NCBI RefSeq assembly: GCF_000745215.1
Contig: NZ_JQNK01000009.1
Coordinates: forward strand, 372,001 to 436,000
Direction: 5' to 3'
DNA length: 64,000 nucleotides
DNA from: Methylosinus sp. PW1
GTDB taxonomy: Bacteria > Pseudomonadota > Alphaproteobacteria > Rhizobiales > Beijerinckiaceae
Of this stretch, positions 10,598 to 19,753 are shown piece after piece. A model generated the notes under the pieces. The model ran no database searches and was not told the DNA's origin. It saw nothing but the letters and a program-made list of their open reading frames with translations. The number at the start of each line of letters is the position of its first letter. Positions within the stretch are counted from its first letter, which is position 1. Made by a program: the position numbers and the translations under genes.

Positions 10598-11290
10598 ATG
10601 AGAGAGATGCGAATATTGGTCGTCGAGGACGATTCGGAAGCCGGGGCCTATCTCGTGAAGGCGTTTCGCGAGCAAGGCCATGTCGCCGACCATGCGGCGG
10701 ACGGCCTCTCCGGCTATGCGGCCGCGGCGGAAGGTCATTACGACGTGCTCGTCATCGACCGCATGCTGCCCAAGCTGGACGGGCTCTCGCTGATCTCGGG
10801 CCTGCGCGAGCAGAAGATCGACACCCCCGCCCTCATCCTCTCCGCGCTCGGCCAGGTGGACGATCGCGTGCGCGGCCTGCGCGCCGGCGGCGACGATTAC
10901 GTGTCCAAGCCCTACGCCTTCTCCGAGCTGCTCGCCCGCGTCGAGGCGCTGGCGCGCCGCCGCGGCGGGCCGAAGCCGGAGGAGACCGTCTATCGCGTCG
11001 GCGACCTCGAGCTCGATCGGCTGGCCCATAAGGTGGTGTCCGCCGGACAGGAGATCGTGCTGCAGCCGCGCGAGTTCCGCCTGCTGGAATATCTCATGAA
11101 GCACGCCGGCCAGGTGGTGACGCGCACCATGCTGCTCGAGAATGTCTGGGATTATCACTTCGATCCGCAGACCAATGTCATCGACGTCCACATCTCCAGA
11201 CTGCGCTCCAAGATCGACAAGGGCCGCGAGACGCCGCTTTTGCACACGATCCGCGGCGCCGGATATATGATCCGTGAAGGCGCTCGTTAG
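10598..11290 (+). CDS. OmpR/PhoB family response regulator
   Basis: A DNA-binding regulator switched by phosphorylation. The receiver domain starts MRILVVEDDSEAGAYL, with acidic pocket ED and the phospho-acceptor Asp in VLVIDRMLPKLDG near residue 54, and the conserved Lys in DDYVSKPYAFSELL. The C-terminal winged helix carries VLQPREFRLLEYLMKHAGQVVTRTMLLENVW and the end DVHISRLRSKID. Two in-frame ATGs (10598, 10607) are possible starts; neither has a clear ribosome site. The 3' end overlaps the kinase gene by 17 bases. Placement after degP hints at envelope-stress control, which is inference. Confidence 0.94.
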   Translation: MREMRILVVEDDSEAGAYLVKAFREQGHVADHAADGLSGYAAAAEGHYDVLVIDRMLPKLDGLSLISGLREQKIDTPALILSALGQVDDRVRGLRAGGDDYVSKPYAFSELLARVEALARRRGGPKPEETVYRVGDLELDRLAHKVVSAGQEIVLQPREFRLLEYLMKHAGQVVTRTMLLENVWDYHFDPQTNVIDVHISRLRSKIDKGRETPLLHTIRGAGYMIREGAR

Positions 11291-12716
11291 ACTCTTCCGC
11301 ACGACGGCCTTCAAGCTGTCGCTCGCCTATCTGGTGCTCTTCGGCATCGGCGCCGCATTGGTGCTGACCCGCGTGCAGATCAATGTCGAGGACCTTTTCG
11401 ACGAGCAGACCGCGCAGACGATCGACGCCGATATCCGCGGCCTCGCCGAGCAATATTCGGAAGGCGGCATTCGCCAGCTCGTCGAGGTGATCGAGCGCCG
11501 CGTGCGCACGCCCGGAGCCTCGCTCTATCTGGTGACGACCTTCTCCGGCGAGCTCGTCGTCGGCAATATCGCCGCTTTGCCGCCGGACCTGCCGGACGGC
11601 ACCGAGCTGGTGGAGGCGCGCTATCAGCGGCGCGGCGAGACCTCCGCCCATCATCGCGCCATGATGCGGCTGTTCCAGCTCCCGGGCGGCTTTCGCCTGC
11701 TCGTCGGCCATGATCTGCAAGACAGGAAGCTGCTGCGCGGCATATTGCGCCGGGCGCTCGTCGCCTCGCTGTTCTGGCTCATCGCCATCGGCACGCTCGG
11801 GGGCCTAATCGTCGCACGGCGCATTCTGGCGCGGCTCGACAAGCTCTCCGCGTCGGCCCGCCGCATCATGTCCGGCGATCTCGAGCAGCGCCTGCCGCTG
11901 ATGGGCGCGGACGATGAGCTGGACCGTCTCGCCGGCAATCTCAACGCCATGCTGGACCGCATCGGACAGCTGATGACTGGGCTGCGCGAGGTCTCCGACA
12001 ATATCGCGCATGATCTCAAGACGCCGCTGACGCGCCTGCGCAATCGCGCCGACGCCGCGCTGCGCGCCGATCTCGGCGCCGACCAATATCGCGACGCGCT
12101 GACCGACATGATCGAGGAATCCGACGCGCTCATCCGCATCTTCGACGCGCTGCTGATGATCGCCCGCGCGGAGGCCGGCTATTGCAGCGATTTCTCCAGC
12201 GATTTCGACGCTGGCCGCGTCGCCGCCGACATTGCCGAAATGTACGAGCCCGTCGCCGAGGAGCATGGCGCGCGCATAGAGCTCGCCGCCGCCGAGGGCC
12301 TGACGCTGCGCGGCAATCGCGAGCTGCTCGGGCAGGCGCTGGTCAATCTCGTCGACAATGCGCTGAAATATGGCGCGACCGAGCCGGGCGCCGTCGTCGG
12401 CGTCGCGGCGCGAGGGACGAGCGACGGCATAGAGATCGCGGTCTCCGACCGCGGCCCCGGCATAGCGGAGAAGGATCGCGACCGGGTGATCGGCCGTTTC
12501 GTGCGGCTCGAGAATTCGCGCTCGCGGCCGGGCTCCGGCCTCGGTCTCTCGCTCGCCGCCGCCGTGGCGCGCCTGCATGGCGGGACCTTGCGCATAGAGG
12601 ACAATGCGCCGGGCCTGCGCGTCGTGCTGGCGATGCCGCGCGCGGCCCAGGCCAAGACCCATGCGCCGAGCGCTGCGCCCTCCCCCGCCGTTCCGCTGGC
12701 GCCGCCCGCGGAATGA
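11274..12716 (+). CDS. Sensor histidine kinase
   Basis: The membrane kinase partner of the preceding regulator. It has an N-terminal membrane helix (LSLAYLVLFGIGAALVLT), a periplasmic domain of about 130 residues, a second helix (ALVASLFWLIAIGTLGGLIVA), a HAMP domain, a HisKA dimerisation domain with the phospho-acceptor in NIAHDLKTPLTRLRNRAD, and an ATPase domain with N box LVNLVDNALKYG, G1 DRGPGI and G2 GSGLGLSL. The GTG start at 11274 lies inside the regulator gene, indicating coupling. It ends in a Pro/Ala-rich tail. The signal sensed is unknown. Confidence 0.94.
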   Translation: MKALVRLFRTTAFKLSLAYLVLFGIGAALVLTRVQINVEDLFDEQTAQTIDADIRGLAEQYSEGGIRQLVEVIERRVRTPGASLYLVTTFSGELVVGNIAALPPDLPDGTELVEARYQRRGETSAHHRAMMRLFQLPGGFRLLVGHDLQDRKLLRGILRRALVASLFWLIAIGTLGGLIVARRILARLDKLSASARRIMSGDLEQRLPLMGADDELDRLAGNLNAMLDRIGQLMTGLREVSDNIAHDLKTPLTRLRNRADAALRADLGADQYRDALTDMIEESDALIRIFDALLMIARAEAGYCSDFSSDFDAGRVAADIAEMYEPVAEEHGARIELAAAEGLTLRGNRELLGQALVNLVDNALKYGATEPGAVVGVAARGTSDGIEIAVSDRGPGIAEKDRDRVIGRFVRLENSRSRPGSGLGLSLAAAVARLHGGTLRIEDNAPGLRVVLAMPRAAQAKTHAPSAAPSPAVPLAPPAE

Positions 12717-12753
12717 CATGATTTTCGGCTGATCGTTTCGCGCGGGTTTCGCC

Positions 12754-12876
12754 GCCTTCCTTCTCCCCGCGAGCGGGGAGAAGGTGAGGATGAGGGGCTC
12801 GGGGCGTTTTCCGTTTCTGGCCCACGCCCCGAGCCCCTCACCCCGACCCTCTCCCCGCAAGCGGGGCGAGGGAGAG
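12754..12876. repeat. Palindromic intergenic repeat, copy 2, with a 17-bp perfect stem
   Basis: It begins with the family arm CCTTCTCCCCGC-GA-GCGGGGAGAAGG and then holds a perfect 17-bp inverted repeat at 12791-12807 and 12824-12840 (TGAGGGGCTCGGGGCGT and its complement) with a 16-base loop; it closes with another CTCCCCGC/GCGGGG pair. It fills the space between the convergent kinase and carbamoyltransferase genes and could act as a two-way terminator. Confidence 0.85.
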
Positions 12877-12878
12877 CG

Positions 12879-14714
12879 TTAGTCGAGCTCGAATCTGTCC
12901 TTGTAATCCTTGCGCAGCGCGGGGTCCTGATCCTCCTTGCGCAAATGGCAATTGCCGATGACGAGCGTTTCGATCTCCGTGCCCATGAAGCAGGCGAAGG
13001 CGTCCTCCGGCTTGCAGACGATTGGCTCGCCGCGCACATTGAAGCTCGTATTGACCAGCACGGGACAGGATGTCAGCGCATGGAAGGCCGAGATCAGCGC
13101 GTGATAGCGCGGATTGGTCTCGCGATGCACCGTCTGCACGCGCGCGGAGCCATCGACATGCGTCACCGCAGGAATGACGCTGCGCGGACGATTCAGCCGT
13201 TCTATGCCGAACAGCGCCTCATCCTCCGCGCTGGTCGCGAGCCTGTGCTTCGTCGCGACATCGGCGACGAGCAGCATGTAGGGCGAATCCTCATCGAGAT
13301 CGAACCAATCGGCGACATGCTCGCGTAAAACCGAAGGCGCGAAGGGCCGGAAGGATTCGCGATATTTCACCTTGAGATTGAGCGTCCTCTGCATTTGCGG
13401 CGAGCGCGGATCGGCGAGAATGGAGCGCCCGCCGAGCGCGCGCGGGCCGAACTCCATGCGCCCCTGAAACCAGCCCACCGCTCTGCCGTCGGCGAGATCG
13501 CGCGCCGTCGCTGCGATGGTCTCCTCATCCGAGAGCGTCGTGAAGCGCGCGCCGCAATCGGCGAGGCGGCGCTCTATATCGCTCTGCGAATAGGACGGCC
13601 CGAGATAGGCGCCCTGCATTGCGTCGCCTTCGCCGCACGCGGCGCGCGGACGTCCGTTGAATTCATGATAGGCGAGCAGCGCGGCGCCGAGCGCGCCGCC
13701 GGCGTCTCCGGCCGCGGGCTGAATCCAGATGCGCTCGAAGCTCTTGTCGCGCAGCACTTTGCCATTGGCGACGCAATTGAGCGCGACGCCGCCGGCGAGG
13801 CAGAGATTGCGCGCGCCCGTCTCCGCCGCCAGCGCGCGCGTCAGGCGCAGCACGATCTCCTCCGTCACCGCCTGGATCGACGCGGCTATATCCATATGAC
13901 GCTGCGTCAGCTGCTCTTCCGGCGCGCGCGGCGGACCGCCGAATAGGCGATGCAGCTTCTCGCTCGACATGCGCAGCCCTGTGCAATAATCGAAATAGGA
14001 TTGATCGAGACGGAATGTGCCGTCCTGTTTCAGATCAACGATATGATCGAGAATGAGGCTCGCATATTTCGGCTCGCCATAGGGCGCGAGGCCCATCAGC
14101 TTATATTCGCCGCTATTGACCTTGAAGCCCGTGTAATAGGTGAAGGCCGAATAGAGCAGGCCGAGCGAATGCGGAAAGCGCAATTCGCGCTGCATGGCGA
14201 GCTTTGCGCCCGCGCCGAAGGCGACCGATGTGGTCGCCCATTCGCCGACGCCGTCCATCGTCAGCACGACAGCCTCGTCGAATGGCGATGGATAGAAGGC
14301 GCTCGCCGCATGGCTGAGATGATGCTCTGCGAAGAGCAGACGCGCGCGCCAATCGACATTGGGCGCGTGATGCTTCAGCTTCTGCGCGAGCAGAGATTTT
14401 TGAAACAGCTTGTCGCGCAGCCACACCGGCAGAGCGGTCGCAAAGGACTGAAACCCGCGCGGCGCGAAGGACATATAGGTCTCTAGCAGGCGCTCGAACT
14501 TCACGAAAGGCTTGTCGTAGAAGGCGACGTGATCGATGTCCTTTGCCTCGACGCCGGCGGCGGCGAGGCAATAATCGATGGCGTTGGCGGGGAAGCGCGC
14601 ATCATGCTTGACGCGAGAGAAGCGCTCTTCCTGCGCGGCGGCGACGATGCGTCCATCCTCGATCAACGCTGCTGCGCTGTCGTGATAGAAGGCGGAAACG
14701 CCCAGAATTCGCAC
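12879..14714 (-). CDS. Carbamoyltransferase of the NodU/CmcH/SxtI family
   Basis: An enzyme of 611 residues that would transfer a carbamoyl group from carbamoyl phosphate to a hydroxyl of a small molecule. The N-terminal Kae1-like fold starts MRILGVSAFYHDSAA and contains EERFSRVKHD and LFAEHHLSHAASAFYPSP; the middle has LTMDGVGEWATTS; the C-terminal domain holds EFGPRALGGRSIL and NTSFNVRGEPIVCKPEDAF. The GTG at 14714 is the start, seven bases from the stop of a DUF5989 gene. With the two upstream small membrane proteins it forms the trio known as sxtI-sxtJ-sxtK in saxitoxin clusters; the acceptor here is unknown and need not be toxin-like. Confidence 0.93.
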   Translation of the reverse strand: MRILGVSAFYHDSAAALIEDGRIVAAAQEERFSRVKHDARFPANAIDYCLAAAGVEAKDIDHVAFYDKPFVKFERLLETYMSFAPRGFQSFATALPVWLRDKLFQKSLLAQKLKHHAPNVDWRARLLFAEHHLSHAASAFYPSPFDEAVVLTMDGVGEWATTSVAFGAGAKLAMQRELRFPHSLGLLYSAFTYYTGFKVNSGEYKLMGLAPYGEPKYASLILDHIVDLKQDGTFRLDQSYFDYCTGLRMSSEKLHRLFGGPPRAPEEQLTQRHMDIAASIQAVTEEIVLRLTRALAAETGARNLCLAGGVALNCVANGKVLRDKSFERIWIQPAAGDAGGALGAALLAYHEFNGRPRAACGEGDAMQGAYLGPSYSQSDIERRLADCGARFTTLSDEETIAATARDLADGRAVGWFQGRMEFGPRALGGRSILADPRSPQMQRTLNLKVKYRESFRPFAPSVLREHVADWFDLDEDSPYMLLVADVATKHRLATSAEDEALFGIERLNRPRSVIPAVTHVDGSARVQTVHRETNPRYHALISAFHALTSCPVLVNTSFNVRGEPIVCKPEDAFACFMGTEIETLVIGNCHLRKEDQDPALRKDYKDRFELD

Positions 14715-14720
14715 GAGCGA

Positions 14721-14867
14721 TCAGAACAGCGTGTAGATGAAAGGAGCGACCGCCGTTCCCTGCAGCAGCATCAGCCCGCCGAGCAGCATCATCACGCCGA
14801 GCACCGGCGCCATCCAATATTTCTTGCGTCTCGCGACGAAATCCCACAGCTCGACAACCATATCCAT
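14721..14867 (-). CDS. DUF5989/SxtK-like 48-residue membrane protein
   Basis: A small gene with a clear ribosome site (GGAG, nine bases before the ATG). The product begins MDMVVELWDFVARRKKYW, then has one hydrophobic helix (APVLGVMMLLGGLMLLQG) and ends PFIYTLF. This layout, a short amphipathic start, RRKKYW and one membrane helix, matches the DUF5989 family that accompanies NodU-type carbamoyltransferases and includes SxtK. It stops seven bases before the carbamoyltransferase and follows the SxtJ-like gene by 34 bases, so the three genes are very likely one operon. The function of the family is unknown. Confidence 0.85.
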   Translation of the reverse strand: MDMVVELWDFVARRKKYWMAPVLGVMMLLGGLMLLQGTAVAPFIYTLF

Positions 14868-14901
14868 CGCATTCGTCTCCTGTCAGAAATTGCTTTTCCA
14901 G

Positions 14902-15318
14902 TCAGAATTGCTTGCGCATGTCGGAGGCGCCGTCCGCATCGCCGCGCAGTGTCCAATAGCTCTCCGCCGCAGGGTCGAAACGCAGCGCGAGCGGATCATG
15001 CCCGCGCAGACGAAAGAGAATTGCGATCGGCGTCACCACGCCGAAAAACAGCACGGCCATGACGATCGGATTGACGATTTTGTGAAGCGTCGATCCGAAG
15101 GCGAGCCACAGATCGTTGAGCGCTGCGAGCCGCTTGGGCGCGATGATGGCGAGCGCCGCGAAAACCGCAGCGACCGCGAGCGCCCACAGATGCGGAGAGC
15201 CGTTTCGCCACATCGGCGCCAGCGCCAAAATGGTCAGCGCGGCGGCGATCACCAGGCCGAAGGAGCGATCGGAACCACGCTCGACCGGCCGATCCGAAGT
15301 GAGGGCTTCATGCGTCAT
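14902..15318 (-). CDS. SxtJ-like membrane protein
   Basis: A 138-residue inner-membrane protein with three or four hydrophobic helices (FGLVIAAALTILALAPMW, HLWALAVAAVFAALAIIA and IVNPIVMAVLFFGVVTPIAI), ending in a soluble tail with LRGHDPLALRFDPAAESYW. The combination of RSFGLVI at the start, KRLAALNDLWLAFG in the middle and the RFDP..ESYW tail is that of the SxtJ family, always reported beside carbamoyltransferases. It is the first gene of the trio. The role is unknown; a membrane platform for the carbamoyltransferase is one idea. Confidence 0.85.
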   Translation of the reverse strand: MTHEALTSDRPVERGSDRSFGLVIAAALTILALAPMWRNGSPHLWALAVAAVFAALAIIAPKRLAALNDLWLAFGSTLHKIVNPIVMAVLFFGVVTPIAILFRLRGHDPLALRFDPAAESYWTLRGDADGASDMRKQF

Positions 15319-15634
15319 CTTATGGCGCTATCCCCTGAAAAAAACCGTAGAAACGCGTCGTCACCGAAACCTCGCGAGGCTTAGGCGATGAAAAGTGGAG
15401 CGTCAATTACGGGGTATCCCCATCCGCGTCCGCAGATCGATGTAGAAGATTGAGCGGCAAGACGTTTCGACAATCCACGACTTTGCGCCCCGGCCTCGCG
15501 GCGCGGGCGAGCCTGTGGATGACCTTCGAGCAAAGGCCCGGCGCCTTGCGAAATAGGCGGCCGCAACGCGCTTTCGGCTTGCGCGCGACAAAAAAAAGGA
15601 CCTTAATTCATGGGTTGTCGGAAAGGGGCCTGCA
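15319..15634. other. Divergent intergenic region between sxtJ-like and radical SAM genes
   Basis: A 316-base space upstream of both divergent transcription units, so it must hold their promoters. It is less GC-rich than its surroundings near both ends. I see the palindrome CCTCGCGAGG near 15370, an eight-base A-run at 15589-15596 and a good ribosome site (GGAAAGGGG) before the ATG at 15635. No convincing -35/-10 pair, operator or riboswitch could be named, and the short frames in it lack coding character. Confidence 0.6.
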
Positions 15635-17200
15635 ATGACCTCATCCCTTTATATTGTCAATCCCGCTGCAGATTTTCCAACCTACTTCGGCGCAGAGATT
15701 CTCGTCGCGTCCGGCCGGCCGTCCGGCGTGATGATGGCCGATCTCTCATCGACCACCGTCGCCGCGATGGCGCCGCGCGACTTCGCGATCGAGATCAGCG
15801 ACGAGGGCGTCGCGCCCGTGAATTTCGATCATGAGGCGGATTGGATTTGCATCACCGGCAAGGTGAGCCAGCGTCGTCGCATGATCGCCATCGCCGACGA
15901 ATTTCGTCGCCGTGGCAAGAAGGTCATCATCGGCGGGCCATACGCCAGCCTCAGCCCCGATCATCTCGCCGCGCATTGCGACGTGCTGGTGAGCGGCGAG
16001 ATCGAGGAGATTTCGGAAGAATTCTTCGCCGATCTGCGCCGCGGGCGACCGCGTGATCGCTACATCGGCGACAAGCCTTCGCTGGCGACGAGCCCGATCC
16101 CGCGTTGGGATCTCTATCCCAATCATCGCGCCATGCTCGGCGCCGTGCAGACCTCGCGCGGCTGTCCGTTCGAATGCGAATTCTGCGACGTCATCCAATA
16201 TCTCGGCCGCAAGCAGCGCCACAAGCCGATCGCCAATGTGATCGCCGAGCTCGACGCTCTATGGGCGCATGGCTTTCGCGCGACATTCTTGGCGGACGAT
16301 AATTTCACCGCCTATCGCGCCCATTGCAAGGAGCTGCTGGAGGCAATGGCGCATTGGCGGCGCAATGGCCATGAGATGGATTTCGTCACGCAAATCTCCA
16401 TCGACGCGACGCGCGACGCGGAGCTGATGGACATGCTGGTCGAGGCCGGCGTGCATCAAGTGTTCATCGGCATAGAGACGCCCAATCTCGACAGCCTGCG
16501 CGAGACCGGCAAAAAGCAGAATTTGAAGATCGACATTCCGAGCGAGGTGCAGAAGCTCATCGACCGCGGCATTTCGGTGATGGGCGGCATGATCGTCGGC
16601 TTCGATCACGATGGGCCGAATGTGTTTTCGCAACAATATGAGTTCGCCATGTCGACGCCGATCCCCATCTTCAGCCTCGGCGCGCTGATGGCCTCGGAGG
16701 CGACGCCGCTCTTCGATCGCATCACCGCCGAGGGACGCCTGCTGCAAGGCACTGTGGAGACGCAGGCGGTGCCCTGGGGCTCCAATATTCGCCCCGTGAC
16801 GATGAGCATGGAGGAGCTGAATTCCGGCCTGCACAATCTCTGCAATGCGCTCTATTCGCCCGCAGCCTTCGGCGAGCGCATGTTGAATTTCATTCACAGC
16901 TTCGGCCGCGCGCGCGATTTGAGCGCCGCCAGGCTGCCGGAGTTCGAGAACTTCCGCGAGGTGGAGCGGCAGGCGATGGAGATCGCCGCCGAGGTGCGCC
17001 GTCTCGGCGACGCCGAAGGGCGCATGTGGAACAAAGTGTGGGGCGCGGCGCTGCGCAAGCCGGCGACGGCGAAGATCGTCGGCCGCATCATGTTCCAATA
17101 TGCGCAGGCGCGGCACATGTTCGACCGCGGCAATTATTGGGAGCCGCAGCTGGCCTATGCGCCGCCGCGGCGGGAAATGGCGGAGGCCGCAGCGGAGTGA
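15635..17200 (+). CDS. B12-binding-domain radical SAM protein
   Basis: A 521-residue enzyme with an N-terminal cobalamin-binding-like Rossmann domain (residues 1-150, with VIIGGPYASLSPDHLAAHC and VLVSGEIEE) followed by a radical SAM barrel. The iron-sulfur motif is C-x3-C-x2-C in SRGCPFECEFCDV near residue 180, and GVHQVFIGIETPNLDSL is the usual strand with a conserved E. The C-terminal DUF4070-like part follows. Relatives include hopanoid-modifying enzymes (HpnP, HpnJ) and many uncharacterised methylases, so a lipid or peptide methylation role is possible but not shown. It is divergent from the carbamoyltransferase trio and could share its pathway. Confidence 0.88.
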   Translation: MTSSLYIVNPAADFPTYFGAEILVASGRPSGVMMADLSSTTVAAMAPRDFAIEISDEGVAPVNFDHEADWICITGKVSQRRRMIAIADEFRRRGKKVIIGGPYASLSPDHLAAHCDVLVSGEIEEISEEFFADLRRGRPRDRYIGDKPSLATSPIPRWDLYPNHRAMLGAVQTSRGCPFECEFCDVIQYLGRKQRHKPIANVIAELDALWAHGFRATFLADDNFTAYRAHCKELLEAMAHWRRNGHEMDFVTQISIDATRDAELMDMLVEAGVHQVFIGIETPNLDSLRETGKKQNLKIDIPSEVQKLIDRGISVMGGMIVGFDHDGPNVFSQQYEFAMSTPIPIFSLGALMASEATPLFDRITAEGRLLQGTVETQAVPWGSNIRPVTMSMEELNSGLHNLCNALYSPAAFGERMLNFIHSFGRARDLSAARLPEFENFREVERQAMEIAAEVRRLGDAEGRMWNKVWGAALRKPATAKIVGRIMFQYAQARHMFDRGNYWEPQLAYAPPRREMAEAAAE

Positions 17201-17240
17201 CGGCGGAGGCCGGCGTTGTCATCAGTCGCGCGGCATTGCC

Positions 17241-17275
17241 GCCTTCCTTCTCCCCGCGAGCGGAGAGAGGGAGAT
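17241..17275. repeat. Palindromic intergenic repeat, short partial copy
   Basis: Family arm CCTTCCTTCTCCCCGC-GA-GCGGAGAGAGGGA, with the right arm diverged. It lies between the convergent radical SAM and sensor kinase genes. Confidence 0.7.
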
Positions 17276-17331
17276 CGCGCCGAACCATTCAGCCGAAATC
17301 GTATAGCGCACGAGCCTGATGGCTCGCCTCC

Positions 17332-19632
<2,301 letters not shown>

Positions 19633-19753
19633 TTTCGCTCATCCCCGCAGTTTGTCTAAGAGGGGGAAAAACGCGCCGCATCCCGCCCCGAATCAGCCCC
19701 ATTCGAATCCGGCGGCGGCCTTTTGTCCAGACCTTAAAAGGACGTAAAGCCCC

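Noticed and set aside
12879-15318. A saxitoxin biosynthesis cluster
   Set aside because: Only the carbamoylation trio is present. The sxtA-type polyketide, amidinotransferase and cyclisation genes are missing, so toxin production is not supported.
15319-15634. Short frames in the intergenic region before the radical SAM gene
   Set aside because: They have no ribosome site, no codon bias and no similarity; the region is better explained as a divergent promoter.
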